Part shown: in pieces, positions 6,405 to 15,757 of the stretch
Layout: every line of letters begins with the position of its first letter
Position numbering within the stretch: the stretch's first letter is position 1
Assembly (NCBI RefSeq): GCF_018784445.1
Contig: NZ_WQOH01000029.1
Coordinates: 85,827 to 143,513 of the forward strand
Reading direction: 5' to 3'
Length of the DNA stretch: 57,687 nt
Source: Gemmiger formicilis
GTDB taxonomy: Bacteria > Bacillota > Clostridia > Oscillospirales > Ruminococcaceae
Made by a program: the position numbers and the translations under genes
The notes under the pieces: generated by a model
Databases searched by the model: none
The model's input: the letters and a program-made list of their open reading frames with translations, nothing else
What the model was told of the DNA's origin: nothing

Positions 6405-7112
6405 GTGAACCACATCGCAGTAGTCGAGGACAGCGCACAGGATCGGGCAGTGCTGGACTCGTATCTGGAAAAATACCAGCAGGAGAAAAACTGCCATTTT
6501 CAAATCACACATTTTTCAGATGGTGACGAGATCGCGCTGGGCTATAAGGGCGGCTATGACCTGATCTTGATGGACATCGAAATGACCTTCATGGATGGTA
6601 TGTCAGCAGCCGAGGAAATCCGCCGAGCCGACCCGGAGGTGCTTATCATCTTCATCACCAACTCGCCGCAGTATGCCATCAAGGGGTACGCGGTGCAGGC
6701 GCTGGACTACATTTTAAAGCCGCTGAGCTACTACGCTTTCTGCCAGCGGATGAACCATGTGCGGGAACTGCTGGAGCGCCGCCAAAAGCACTATCTCACC
6801 GTTCCCTGCGCGGGCGGCGTGCAAAAGCTCGATGCCTCCGACATTTATTATGTAGAGATTTGCGACCACGACCTGCTGTTCCACACCAAGCAGGGCGAGG
6901 TGCATTCCACCGGCTCCATGCGCGATGTGGAGCAGAAGCTGCCGCCGGAGAATTTCTTCCGCAGCAGCAAGGCGTACCTTGTCAATTTGGAGCACGTTGA
7001 CGGCATCCAGGACGAGGACGCCATCGTCAACGGCGATCGGGTGCAGATCAGCCGCGCCAAGCGCAAGGCGTTTTTGGCGGCGCTCAACCACTACATGGGG
7101 GAAAACATCTGA
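6405..7112 (+). CDS. LytTR-family response regulator
   Basis: The 235-residue cytoplasmic regulator has a receiver domain (acidic pair in VVEDSA, phospho-acceptor Asp57 in LILMDIEM, KPLS near residue 105) and a LytTR DNA-binding domain (about 130-235: DIYYVEICDHDLLFHT, then FFRSSKAYLVNLEHV). AgrA/VirR-type proteins of this class bind pairs of 9-bp repeats about 21 bp apart. AAGGAG sits 8 nt before the GTG at 6405; an upstream in-frame TTG lacks a site. The stop codon overlaps the start of the sensor kinase gene in TGATG, so the two are translationally coupled. A candidate target is the repeat pair at 8520-8549 before the GH3 gene. Confidence 0.93.
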   Translation: MNHIAVVEDSAQDRAVLDSYLEKYQQEKNCHFQITHFSDGDEIALGYKGGYDLILMDIEMTFMDGMSAAEEIRRADPEVLIIFITNSPQYAIKGYAVQALDYILKPLSYYAFCQRMNHVRELLERRQKHYLTVPCAGGVQKLDASDIYYVEICDHDLLFHTKQGEVHSTGSMRDVEQKLPPENFFRSSKAYLVNLEHVDGIQDEDAIVNGDRVQISRAKRKAFLAALNHYMGENI

Positions 7113-8425
7113 TGGAAACGGAAGTTCTGGGCAACATTCCCCGCCTGTATACCGCGCTGGCGGACTGGCTGGCCTGCCTTTTGTATCTGTACTATCTGCC
7201 CAAGCGTACAGCAGGCTGGCGGCGGTATACGATCCACGCGGTGTTTTTGCTGCTGCTCGGCGTCTTTATGCAGGCAACGGGGCAGGTGCCGCAATTCTGG
7301 TTTCTGCCCTGCATTGCGGTATCCATCTTGATCATGTATCTGTACATCCGAATGCAGGCCGATGTGCCCGCCCGGTGCGCGGGGTATTATTGTGTCCGCG
7401 CGTTTATTTTAGGAGAACTGGCGGCCTCACTGGAATGGCAGCTCTACTACTATATGGCAGGGCGGCAGGGTACACCGGGCGTTGGTGTGCGCGTGGGCAT
7501 TCTGGCGGTCGTTTATGCCGCAGTGTATGGCGCGGTGTTCGCGCTGGAACGCAATTATAACGATATTGCCTCGCCTCTGCATGTCCACAAAAAGGAATTT
7601 CTCAGTACGCTGTTCATCGGTGTGGCGGTCTATGCCGCCAGCAACCTGAGCTATGTCAGCCCGGACACGCCGTTTTCCGGCAAGATGACGGCGGAAATTT
7701 ACAACATCCGCACGCTGGTAGACCTGGGCGGCATGGCCATTCTGTTTGCGCACCACATGCAGCTGGTGGAGTACCGCCGCAAAAAGGAGCGCGACGCTTT
7801 GCAGAACGTCTTGCAGGCGCAGTACGCACAGTACCGTTCGGCGCAGGACAGCATTGACCTTATCAATAAAAAATATCACGACCTCAAGCACCAGATCGCT
7901 GTGCTGCGCAGCGAGGCATCAGAGGAAAAAGCCCACTATCTCGACGCGATGGAGCAGGAGATCCGCAGCTATGAGGCGCAGAACAAGACCGGCAACGAGG
8001 TGCTGGACACAATCCTGACCAGCAAAAGCCTGTACTGCCAGCAGCACGGCATCACGCTAACCTGCGTGGCAGACGGTGCGGCGCTGGATTTTATGGATAC
8101 GATGGACCTGTGCTCGCTGTTCGGCAATGCGCTGGACAACGCCATCGAGAGTGTAGAAAAGCTGCCCGACAGCGAGCAGCGACTGATTCATCTGGTGGTG
8201 GCACGGCAAAAGAGCTTTTTGTGGATCCGGATCGAAAACACCTACGACGATGCTTTCCGCGCGGACGGCACGTTGCCCAAGACCACGAAGACCGACGCCC
8301 GCTACCACGGCTACGGTCTAAAGAGCATCTACGACACCGCCGAAAAATACGGCGGCACCGCCGAGATCACCACCCAGGAGAACCAGTTTACATTAAAGGT
8401 GCTGTTTCCCATCAAGCAGAAATAA
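7112..8425 (+). CDS. GHKL (AgrC-type) sensor histidine kinase
   Basis: The 437-residue kinase has about six membrane segments in the first 215 residues, then a coiled linker, the dimerisation/phosphorylation motif YHDLKHQI with His256, an N box (NALDNAIESV) and a G box (HGYGLKSI). This is the architecture of kinases that sense peptides or membrane signals through a polytopic domain. No agrB/agrD peptide gene lies nearby, so the signal is unknown; it may relate to the extracellular sugar chemistry of the downstream GH3 and esterase. It overlaps the response regulator by one base and ends at a strong terminator. Confidence 0.93.
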   Translation: METEVLGNIPRLYTALADWLACLLYLYYLPKRTAGWRRYTIHAVFLLLLGVFMQATGQVPQFWFLPCIAVSILIMYLYIRMQADVPARCAGYYCVRAFILGELAASLEWQLYYYMAGRQGTPGVGVRVGILAVVYAAVYGAVFALERNYNDIASPLHVHKKEFLSTLFIGVAVYAASNLSYVSPDTPFSGKMTAEIYNIRTLVDLGGMAILFAHHMQLVEYRRKKERDALQNVLQAQYAQYRSAQDSIDLINKKYHDLKHQIAVLRSEASEEKAHYLDAMEQEIRSYEAQNKTGNEVLDTILTSKSLYCQQHGITLTCVADGAALDFMDTMDLCSLFGNALDNAIESVEKLPDSEQRLIHLVVARQKSFLWIRIENTYDDAFRADGTLPKTTKTDARYHGYGLKSIYDTAEKYGGTAEITTQENQFTLKVLFPIKQK

Positions 8426-8430
8426 CCCAG

Positions 8431-8459
8431 ACAGCCCATTTTGGTGGGCTGTTTTTTTG
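8431..8459 (+). terminator. Terminator of the two-component operon
   Basis: ACAGCCCA pairs with TGGGCTGT around a short loop and is followed by TTTTTTT, 6 bp after the kinase stop codon. Confidence 0.85.
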
Positions 8460-8519
8460 CTTTAAGCAACCTGCACAAAGCGCCCCGGCATTCAATTGTT
8501 AAAAACGACAATAGTGCGT

Positions 8520-8588
8520 ACCGTTTGCGCTGCAAAAGCAACGGTTGACGTACGAATCTCCCACAAAAAGAACGAGATGTGGTATGGT
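8520..8588 (+). promoter_or_regulatory. Candidate LytTR-binding repeats and promoter of the GH3 operon
   Basis: ACCGTTTGC (8520-8528) and ACGGTTGAC (8541-8549) are two 9-mers close to the LytTR consensus (A/T, A/C, A/C, GTT, N, A/G, G/T). They start exactly 21 bp apart, two helical turns, as in AgrA-type sites. A weak -10 (TATGGT, 8583-8588) with no good -35 follows, as expected for an activated promoter. A perfect AGGGAGCC/GGCTCCCT hairpin (8601-8620) lies in the leader just before the ribosome binding site. Confidence 0.5.
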
Positions 8589-8640
8589 TTTGTCATCGAA
8601 AGGGAGCCGAGTGGCTCCCTACAAATGACAGGAGGAGAAC

Positions 8641-11568
8641 ATGAAAAAACGTGATTCATCACCGAAAGCAGCACGCATTGCCACTGCATCGCTCAGTGTG
8701 CTGCTGGCAGTAGCCATCGGCACAACCTGCGGCGCGACCTCATACAGATCGCTGGTTTGCAACACGATTGGCGGTACCATGTACAAAACCATTGATAAAG
8801 CGAATGCAGAACCGCTTCAGGCCAGCACTGACAACGGCATGTCCCTGGATGAGTGGAAGAAAGCCGCTGACCAGTTGGTTGAAGATGTGGCCAGCGAGGG
8901 TATTGTTCTGCTGAAAAACCAGAATCAGACGCTACCGCTTGCTAAAGGCTCCAAAGTGACATTGTTTGGCCGTTCTTCTGTTGATCTGGTTCTCGGTGGC
9001 ACCGGCGCAGGTAATATCAATACTGACTATGTGGTCGACCTCAAATCGGCAATGGAGGCAGACGGTCGTTTCACCATCAACAACACAATTTGGGATTTCT
9101 ATAAAACCTACGATGGAAAAGACGGCTATGTCCGCAGCAACGGCGGCTATATGGGTGCCAAGCCGGAGGATATCTATACGGCAGAAGTTCCGGTAAGTGA
9201 ATACACCGATGAGGTCAAGCAGTCGTACATAGACTATAATGATGCGGCCATTGTGGTATTCTCCCGCGTAGGCGGTGAGGCTTCGGATATGCCGACCGGT
9301 GCATTTGGCGACGGCGAAAAGTACCTCGCTTTGCAGCCTGCGGAAGAAGCTCTGCTGAAGGAAATCAAGAACAGCGGTGCTTTTGATAAGATCATTGCCG
9401 TGATCAACACTTCCAACGCGATGGAATTGAGCTGGGTCGATCAGGAAGAGTATGGGATTGATGCCTGCCTCTGGATCGGCGGTGTTGGGCAGAGTGGTTC
9501 GCGTGCGGTTGCTAAAGTACTTGACGGCGAAGTGAACCCCTCCGGTCGCCTGTCCGATACCTATGCGGCGGATTCCTTCTCTTCCCCCGCTATGCAGAAC
9601 TTTGGCGATTTCACTTTCACGAATGCCGATGAAATAAACTCTTCTATCGGCGAAGCAAACAACGGCACAAAGTATGTTGTGTACCGCGAAGGCATCTACG
9701 TCGGCTATCGTTATTATGAGACGCGTTATTCCGATGGTGTGACGAATCCCGCCGGTACGAACGCGCTGTCCTCTGCGGGTGCTTTCGTAGGCGATACGTG
9801 GAATTATGACAATGAAGTCTGCTATCCCTTCGGCTACGGTCTGAGCTATGGCGCTGAGGATGGGCTTCCGTTTGCGCAGGAAGTTGTTTCTTCCAAGATG
9901 AGTGATGATGAGCTGGAAATGCAGGTCAAAGTTACGAACAACGGCACTGCTGCGGGCAAAAACGTCGTGGAACTTTACGCACAGCAGCCGTATACCTGCG
10001 GCGGCATTGAGAAATCCGCCGTACAGCTTGTTGGCTTTGACAAGACGGATATCCTTGAACCTGGTCAGTCTGAGACGGTCACGATCACAGTGCCGAAGAA
10101 AGAGTTCTCTTCTTACGATTACCGAACAGACAAGACCTATGTGCTGGATGCCGGTGACTACCGCTTCGCTATTGGCAACAGCGCCCACGATGCACTGAAT
10201 AATATTCTGGCTGCACAGGGCAAGACGGTTGAGGATGGCATGGATGCCGAAGGTGATGCAGAGAAAGTTTATCTCTGGAACAATGCCGAGAAAACCCTGC
10301 TGAATGTTTCTTACAGCGGGGACGAAGTAACCAACCGTTTCGATGATGCAAGTCTGGAATATTATGGGGAGGATACGGATTATTTGACCCGCAGCGACTG
10401 GAGCACCTTCCCCGAAAGCTATACTGATCTGACGGCCACGGCGGATATGATGGCGGCCATTGACGCAGAAGGCAGCTATGAGCCGGGCAGCAGCGATACT
10501 TCCGCTATCATTACCGGTCAGGACAACCAGATGACGCTGGCAAAAATGTACGGCGTTCCTTTCGATGACACGGAAACTTGGGATAAGCTCCTGAACCAGC
10601 TTACCACCGAGGAGATGACCCGCATTGTCACCGGCTCGGCGCTGTCTACCATTCCGTCCATTGCGTATCCGGCCATGTTCATGAAGGACGGCCCGCAGGG
10701 CAACCAGCTCCGCACATATGTGGAGGATGGCACAAGTGCTACTGGCTTCTGCGGTGAAGTTCTCCGCGCTTGCTCGTTTAACCGTGACCTGATGTATGAA
10801 GTTGGCACCGCAATGGGTGAGGACTGGTACCGTACTGAAACGGTAGGCGCTTATACGCCGGCTGTCAATATCCATCGCACACCGTATGCCGGCCGTAACT
10901 TTGAGTATTATTCCGAGGATGGCTTCCTTTCTGGTGAACTTGCCACGCAGGAAGTGGAAGGTCTGCAGAATCACGGCGTTATCTGCTACATCAAGCATTT
11001 TGCACTGAACGATCAGGAAACCAACCGTCAGGGCATCTGCACCTTCTCTAACGAGCAGGCTATCCGCGAAATCTATCTGAAAGCCTTCGAGAAACCTTTC
11101 ACTGAAGGAAAGGTCAAGGGGTCCATGGGCGCATTCAACCGCATTGGTTGCACCTGGGCCGGGGCACACAGCGGATTACAGAAAGACGTTGTTCGCACAG
11201 AGTGGGGCTCTACCGCAATCCTGGATACCGATATTGCAATCAACACTACGATGCAGAGCGTTGCGGGCGGTCTGGAAGGCGGCAACACGATGTGGGCGAC
11301 TTCCGGCAGTGTATTCTACGGCTATATGGTTGATAAGGTGCCCAAAGATGCGAAACTGCTTGCCAATATGCGAGAAGCCTGCCACGTCATCCTGTACAAT
11401 GTAGCAAACAGCAACGGTATCAACAGACTTTCTGCAACGGCACATGTCGTTTCGGTTACACCTTACTGGGAAAAGCTTGCCTATGCGCTGATTGCTGTGC
11501 TGTCTATTGCAGATGCCGTTGCCGCATTCTTTGTGGTCAAAAATTCCAAACGTAAAGAAACGCTGTGA
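8641..11568 (+). CDS. Circularly permuted GH3 beta-glycosidase, membrane anchored
   Basis: The 975-residue enzyme has a membrane/signal segment at about 12-35. The GH3 C-terminal alpha/beta sandwich comes first (SEGIVLLKNQ near 84; acid/base candidate Glu213 in GGEASD), then a fibronectin-III-like domain (KNVVELYAQQPYT). The (beta/alpha)8 domain is last (MKDGPQGNQ, NIHRTPYAGRNFEYYSED, KHFALNDQE) with nucleophile candidate Asp864 in ILDTD. This reversed order is known in some rumen and clostridial beta-glucosidases. A second membrane helix (about 944-965) and a KNSKRK tail close the protein, so the catalytic part should sit outside the cell tethered at both ends. GGAGGAG precedes the ATG. Substrate is uncertain: beta-glucosides or beta-xylosides. 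It heads an operon with two membrane proteins. Confidence 0.9.
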   Translation: MKKRDSSPKAARIATASLSVLLAVAIGTTCGATSYRSLVCNTIGGTMYKTIDKANAEPLQASTDNGMSLDEWKKAADQLVEDVASEGIVLLKNQNQTLPLAKGSKVTLFGRSSVDLVLGGTGAGNINTDYVVDLKSAMEADGRFTINNTIWDFYKTYDGKDGYVRSNGGYMGAKPEDIYTAEVPVSEYTDEVKQSYIDYNDAAIVVFSRVGGEASDMPTGAFGDGEKYLALQPAEEALLKEIKNSGAFDKIIAVINTSNAMELSWVDQEEYGIDACLWIGGVGQSGSRAVAKVLDGEVNPSGRLSDTYAADSFSSPAMQNFGDFTFTNADEINSSIGEANNGTKYVVYREGIYVGYRYYETRYSDGVTNPAGTNALSSAGAFVGDTWNYDNEVCYPFGYGLSYGAEDGLPFAQEVVSSKMSDDELEMQVKVTNNGTAAGKNVVELYAQQPYTCGGIEKSAVQLVGFDKTDILEPGQSETVTITVPKKEFSSYDYRTDKTYVLDAGDYRFAIGNSAHDALNNILAAQGKTVEDGMDAEGDAEKVYLWNNAEKTLLNVSYSGDEVTNRFDDASLEYYGEDTDYLTRSDWSTFPESYTDLTATADMMAAIDAEGSYEPGSSDTSAIITGQDNQMTLAKMYGVPFDDTETWDKLLNQLTTEEMTRIVTGSALSTIPSIAYPAMFMKDGPQGNQLRTYVEDGTSATGFCGEVLRACSFNRDLMYEVGTAMGEDWYRTETVGAYTPAVNIHRTPYAGRNFEYYSEDGFLSGELATQEVEGLQNHGVICYIKHFALNDQETNRQGICTFSNEQAIREIYLKAFEKPFTEGKVKGSMGAFNRIGCTWAGAHSGLQKDVVRTEWGSTAILDTDIAINTTMQSVAGGLEGGNTMWATSGSVFYGYMVDKVPKDAKLLANMREACHVILYNVANSNGINRLSATAHVVSVTPYWEKLAYALIAVLSIADAVAAFFVVKNSKRKETL

Positions 11569-11577
11569 GGTGCTAAG

Positions 11578-11949
11578 ATGAATACATTCTTCAAAAAATC
11601 CTCCCTTCTGCACACGATTACTGCGGTTGGAATGGCAGCTACTGCCATTGTGTATGCGCTGGCTAAGGCAAAAGAAAATTCGCCTATTATCATTGCTCTT
11701 TTGGTGATTGGCGCATTGCTGGAACTCTTTGTCGCATCCGACAAGGCTCCTAAATATTTCGAGTATCCTCCATTTGCCGCAGCACTCGTCAGCGTGGCTA
11801 TGTTCATCAACCTTGCCTTTGATGAGATCGGTGACATTCTGTCGAAGATCAATATGGATGGTTTAAGTACTTCCTGGATTGCAAGTGCGGTCCTGCTGGT
11901 CATCTGCATGATCTGCGCGGCAGTGTCTACCGTGTGGGGCAAAAAATAA
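11578..11949 (+). CDS. Small four-helix membrane protein, unknown
   Basis: The 123-residue product has four predicted membrane segments (about 10-27, 39-55, 62-82 and 98-120) and no motif I recognise. It starts 9 bp after the GH3 stop codon behind GAGGTGC, and the esterase gene begins about 15 bp after it, so the three are one operon. It may assemble with, or help insert, the two membrane-tethered enzymes. Nothing in the sequence suggests catalysis. Confidence 0.8.
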   Translation: MNTFFKKSSLLHTITAVGMAATAIVYALAKAKENSPIIIALLVIGALLELFVASDKAPKYFEYPPFAAALVSVAMFINLAFDEIGDILSKINMDGLSTSWIASAVLLVICMICAAVSTVWGKK

Positions 11950-11955
11950 GAAAGG

Positions 11956-13248
11956 GTGTATACCTTGCTGCGAAAGGTTTGGAATACGGCAAAAAAACAT
12001 ATAGACCTATGTGCCTTTGCGCTGATCACCGGAATCGCCGTCATTGACCTGCTGCGTTACGCTGCGTTGGGAATGCTTCAGCCGTTGCTTTATATGGTGG
12101 TGACAGAACTTATCCTTGTAAGCTTTGCTTTTGCAGCGTGGAAGGGCAAGCTGCCGATTCTAATGCTGCCGGTCGGCCTTGCAGTCGGCTGGCTGGGAAC
12201 ATGGACGAATTACCTGGAAACAACGCTGTTCCATATCGGCTTCTTCCTGCAAGCAGGCGTTGCGATTCTTTGGGCGCTGGGTGGCATTGTGCTGGCGCTG
12301 CGTCATATAAAGCAGGCCGCGCCGCATTGGTGGGTGTTTCTGGCGTTGCCGCTGGTGCTGACCGCCGGCTGCATGGTCGTGTGCAAAGTCAGCTATGATG
12401 CAGCGCGCACGGCAGACCGCGCCGGGCAAACCGTATGGGCCGTTCCGCAGACATACGAGCAGGAATGTGAACATCCCGGAATCGTAGAGCATATAAGCTA
12501 CAAGACGAAAGCCTACGCTACCGATGAAAGAACCGTTGAAAAACAGGCATGCGTATACCTGCCCTACGGATATGACCCGGAAAAGCAGTACAACATTCTA
12601 TACCTGATGCACGGCACCGGCGACAATGAAGACTACTGGCTTTTGGCGCATCCTGAGAACAAAACCATGCTGGATCAGATGATTGAGCAGCAGGTAATTG
12701 AGCCGCTTATCGTTGTCACCCCGACTTTCTATGTGGAAGATGACTGCAAAGACGGTTTGGATCCCTTGACTTACTCCTTTGCCAAGGAATTGCGAAACGA
12801 TCTCATGCCTGCGGTGGAAGCGCAGTATTCGACCTATGCGGAAACCTGCGACGATGCAGGTTTCGCTGCCAGCCGTGAGCATCGTGCCTTTGCGGGTCTT
12901 TCCCGCGGCGCAGTAACGACGAACCATTCTGCCGTGTGCCAGGCGCTGGATTACTTTGCATGGTTCGGAACTTTCAGCGGCAGCAGAACCACTGCGGATG
13001 AATTCCGGGCGGCTATCCAGTCTGATGAGTTTGCACGGCTTCCCATCAAATATCTTTACGCTTGCGGAGGCAGCTACGATTTTGCACTGCCTGGTCAGAT
13101 CGAGGATTACAACAATTTGCTTGCAGTCGAACCCCGACTGCAAAGCGGCGTGAATACGACATTTGCTGTCTATCCTCTGCGCCACCATTCAGCAGATAAT
13201 TGGCATATCGCTTTGTATAATTTCCTGCAAAAAGTGTTCGTAGAATAA
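11956..13248 (+). CDS. Membrane-anchored CE1-type esterase
   Basis: About four or five membrane helices in residues 15-150 are followed by an extracellular alpha/beta-hydrolase domain typical of feruloyl/acetyl esterases (esterase D family): KQACVYLPYGYDPEKQYNIL, LYLMHGTGDNEDYW, nucleophile serine in FAGLSRGA, and a late histidine in YPLRHHSADNW. Such enzymes remove acyl decorations (ferulate, acetate) from plant glycans or from glycosides. The GTG at 11956 touches its SD-like AAAGGG, so the in-frame TTG at 11965 (8 nt away) is an equally likely start. It is last in the GH3 operon, ending at a strong terminator. The membrane-plus-esterase layout is unusual. Confidence 0.85.
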   Translation: MYTLLRKVWNTAKKHIDLCAFALITGIAVIDLLRYAALGMLQPLLYMVVTELILVSFAFAAWKGKLPILMLPVGLAVGWLGTWTNYLETTLFHIGFFLQAGVAILWALGGIVLALRHIKQAAPHWWVFLALPLVLTAGCMVVCKVSYDAARTADRAGQTVWAVPQTYEQECEHPGIVEHISYKTKAYATDERTVEKQACVYLPYGYDPEKQYNILYLMHGTGDNEDYWLLAHPENKTMLDQMIEQQVIEPLIVVTPTFYVEDDCKDGLDPLTYSFAKELRNDLMPAVEAQYSTYAETCDDAGFAASREHRAFAGLSRGAVTTNHSAVCQALDYFAWFGTFSGSRTTADEFRAAIQSDEFARLPIKYLYACGGSYDFALPGQIEDYNNLLAVEPRLQSGVNTTFAVYPLRHHSADNWHIALYNFLQKVFVE

Positions 13249-13263
13249 AGCCGCATCTCCAAT

Positions 13264-13312
13264 AAAAGGGTTTCCTCTACAACGGGTTTCTGCCAGGAGG
13301 AAGCCCTTTTGT
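13264..13312 (+). terminator. Terminator of the GH3-esterase operon
   Basis: AAAAGGGTTTCCTC (13264-13277) pairs with GAGGAAGCCCTTTT (13297-13310), one mismatch, across a 19-nt loop. The U tract is TTTT. Confidence 0.75.
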
Positions 13313-13361
13313 TGGCATCTGCGTGATTTCTGTAAAACAGACTATGTAAGAGGAACATACA

Positions 13362-15749
13362 ATGAAACCAACCCCACTTCTCACCGGCTGGACCTGCCGC
13401 CATCTGGGCGATACCGCACCCGGCAAACCGGTGACCCTGCCCCATGATGCCATGCTGGCTGAACCCCGCACCGCCCTGAGCGCGGGCGGCACCAATACCG
13501 GCTGGTACGAGGGATATGACTACGAATACCAGCGCACCCTGACCGTGCCGGAAAACGAGCTGGCAGACACCCACATTCTGGAGTTTGAGGGCGTCTACCA
13601 TAATGCCGAGGTCTGGCTCAACGGTCAAAAGGCAGCGTTCCGCCCCTACGGCTACACCAATTTCTACGTGGACTACGCCCCCTACCTGCATTCGGGTGAG
13701 AACGAGCTGCGGGTCATTGCCCGCAACGCCGACCAGCCCAACAGCCGATGGTATTCCGGCGCGGGCATCTACCGCCCGGTGCAGCTTTGGACGGCAAGGG
13801 GCGCGCATATCGCGTTGAACGGCGTTAAAATCTGCACCCTGTCGCTTGACCCCGCCATCGTGGAGGTGCGCGTAAAGACCACCGCCCCCGGCACGGTACG
13901 CCTGATGGTGGACGACCTGCCTGCCATGCAGCAGGAGAGCGACGGCGAGGCTGTATTTACCCTGACCCTTGATAACGCCCGCCTCTGGACGCCCGAAACG
14001 CCAAACCTGTACACCTGCCGCGTCAACTTTGCCGATGATGAGGTGACCGAGACGTTCGGTGTTCGCAAGGTCGAGTGGGGTACGGACGGTTTTCTGCTCA
14101 ACGGCAAGCGGTACATCATCCAGGGCGCGTGCATCCACCACGATAATGGTCTGTTGGGTGCAGTTTGTGACCCCGACGCCGTGGCACGCAAGGTACGCCT
14201 GCTGAAAGCGAACGGCTACAACGCCATTCGCTCAGCGCACAACCCCTGCTCCAAGGCGCTGCTGACCGAGTGCGACCGCCAGGGTATGCTTGTCATGGAC
14301 GAGTACATCGACCACTGGTATATCCACAAAACCGAGCATGACTACGTGGATTATTTCAACGACTGGTGGCATCAGGATCTGACCGACATGGTGGAAAAAG
14401 ACTACAACCACCCCTGCGTGGTGCTCTACTCCACCGGCAACGAGGTCAGCGAGACTGCCCAGAAGCGCGGCATCGCCCTGACGAAGGAGATGACCGACTT
14501 CCTGCACGGGCTGGACGATTCTCGTCCCGTAACTTGCGGTGTGAACATCTTCTTCAACTTTTTAAGCTCCATCGGCTTCGGCGTGTACAGCGACGAAAAG
14601 GCAAAAAAAGAAGCCGAGCGTGCCGAAAAAGCCAAACAGCGCGGCGAAAAGGCCGCCAAGAAAAAGGCGGTCGGCAGTCAGTTCTTCAACAATCTGGCGG
14701 GGCTGCTGGGGGATGAGTTCATGAAGCGCGGCGCGACCCTGCACGGCTGCGACGTCAAGACCCGTGACGCCTTTGCCAACATGGACATTGCGGGCTACAA
14801 CTACGGCATCTACCGCTATAAGCATGACCTGAAAAAGTACCCGCAGCGGTTGATTTTGGGCAGCGAGACCTTCTGCAACGATGCTTATAAATTCCGCGAG
14901 CTGGCCAAACAGGAACCCCGCTTGGTGGGCGACTTTGTCTGGGCGGGCATGGACTACCTGGGCGAAGTCATGGTCGGCTCATGGGAGTACGCCGACTACG
15001 CCGAGACCTTCGACGGCGGTCCGGGCTGGGTGTCGGCGGGTTCGGGGCGCATCGACCTGACCGGCAAACCGCTGGGCGAAGCCCTTTATACCCGCGTGGC
15101 GCTGGAGGCCGACAACGGCCCCTATATCGCCGTCTGCCCGGTCAACCATACCGGAGACCGCCACAGCCCCAGTGCGTGGAAGATGACGAATGCCATGCCC
15201 AGCTGGAGCTGGACCGGATGCGAGGGGCGCAAGGCCAACGTGGAGGTCTACGCCCGCGCTGCCCGCGTGGAGCTGGTGCTGAACGGCCGCACCGTGGGCA
15301 GCAAAACGCTGAAAAATGACTGCCTGGCGAGGTTCAGCATTCCCTACGAGAGTGGCACGCTGGAAGCCGTCAGCTATGACGCTGCCGATCACGAAATTGG
15401 TCGCTGCAAGCTGCAAAGTGCCGGCGGCACGACCCGCCTGACGCTGGACGCAGAAGAACCTGCTGCACAAATGGGGCATCTGTGCTACGTCCGTCTGCGC
15501 TACACCGATGAAAACGGCATCACCAAGCCGCTGGCGCGCGGCAATATTCGGGTACAGGTGCGCGGCGGCACATTGGTGGGGCTGGGCAGTGCCTGCCCTT
15601 TCAACAAGCACAGCTATCTGGACAGCGAAACCGATACCTACTACGGCGAGGCTCTTGCCATAGTCCGCATGGGGGACGGCGACGCCATGACGATTGCTGC
15701 TTCCGACGGCGAATACAGCGCGGAGCTGACCGTGCCTGCGCAAGCATGA
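13362..15749 (+). CDS. GH2 beta-galactosidase/beta-glucuronidase-family enzyme
   Basis: The 795-residue cytoplasmic enzyme has the GH2 order: sugar-binding jelly roll (about 40-160, with WYSGAGIYRPV), Ig-like domain, then the TIM barrel with GACIHHDNGLLG, AIRSAHNPCS, acid/base Glu361 in STGNEVSE and nucleophile Glu502 in LILGSETF, and further C-terminal beta domains. There is no signal peptide. An odd Lys/Glu/Ala-rich stretch (about 411-436, EKAKKEAERAEKAKQR then GEKAAKKKA) is inserted in the barrel between the two catalytic glutamates and probably forms a long charged helix. Substrate is probably a beta-galactoside or related glycan fragment. AGAGGAAC precedes the ATG; GtrA-like follows at 8 bp. 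Confidence 0.92.
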   Translation: MKPTPLLTGWTCRHLGDTAPGKPVTLPHDAMLAEPRTALSAGGTNTGWYEGYDYEYQRTLTVPENELADTHILEFEGVYHNAEVWLNGQKAAFRPYGYTNFYVDYAPYLHSGENELRVIARNADQPNSRWYSGAGIYRPVQLWTARGAHIALNGVKICTLSLDPAIVEVRVKTTAPGTVRLMVDDLPAMQQESDGEAVFTLTLDNARLWTPETPNLYTCRVNFADDEVTETFGVRKVEWGTDGFLLNGKRYIIQGACIHHDNGLLGAVCDPDAVARKVRLLKANGYNAIRSAHNPCSKALLTECDRQGMLVMDEYIDHWYIHKTEHDYVDYFNDWWHQDLTDMVEKDYNHPCVVLYSTGNEVSETAQKRGIALTKEMTDFLHGLDDSRPVTCGVNIFFNFLSSIGFGVYSDEKAKKEAERAEKAKQRGEKAAKKKAVGSQFFNNLAGLLGDEFMKRGATLHGCDVKTRDAFANMDIAGYNYGIYRYKHDLKKYPQRLILGSETFCNDAYKFRELAKQEPRLVGDFVWAGMDYLGEVMVGSWEYADYAETFDGGPGWVSAGSGRIDLTGKPLGEALYTRVALEADNGPYIAVCPVNHTGDRHSPSAWKMTNAMPSWSWTGCEGRKANVEVYARAARVELVLNGRTVGSKTLKNDCLARFSIPYESGTLEAVSYDAADHEIGRCKLQSAGGTTRLTLDAEEPAAQMGHLCYVRLRYTDENGITKPLARGNIRVQVRGGTLVGLGSACPFNKHSYLDSETDTYYGEALAIVRMGDGDAMTIAASDGEYSAELTVPAQA

Positions 15750-15757
15750 GGTGAGCT

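Noticed and set aside
7112-8425. Complete agr-type quorum-sensing locus
   Set aside because: Kinase and regulator are of the AgrC/AgrA class, but no AgrB-like protease or AgrD-like peptide frame was found nearby in either strand.
8932-11169. Leftward 745-residue open frame
   Set aside because: It is antisense to the GH3 gene, whose catalytic motifs and ribosome binding site are clear; the antisense product has no recognisable motif.
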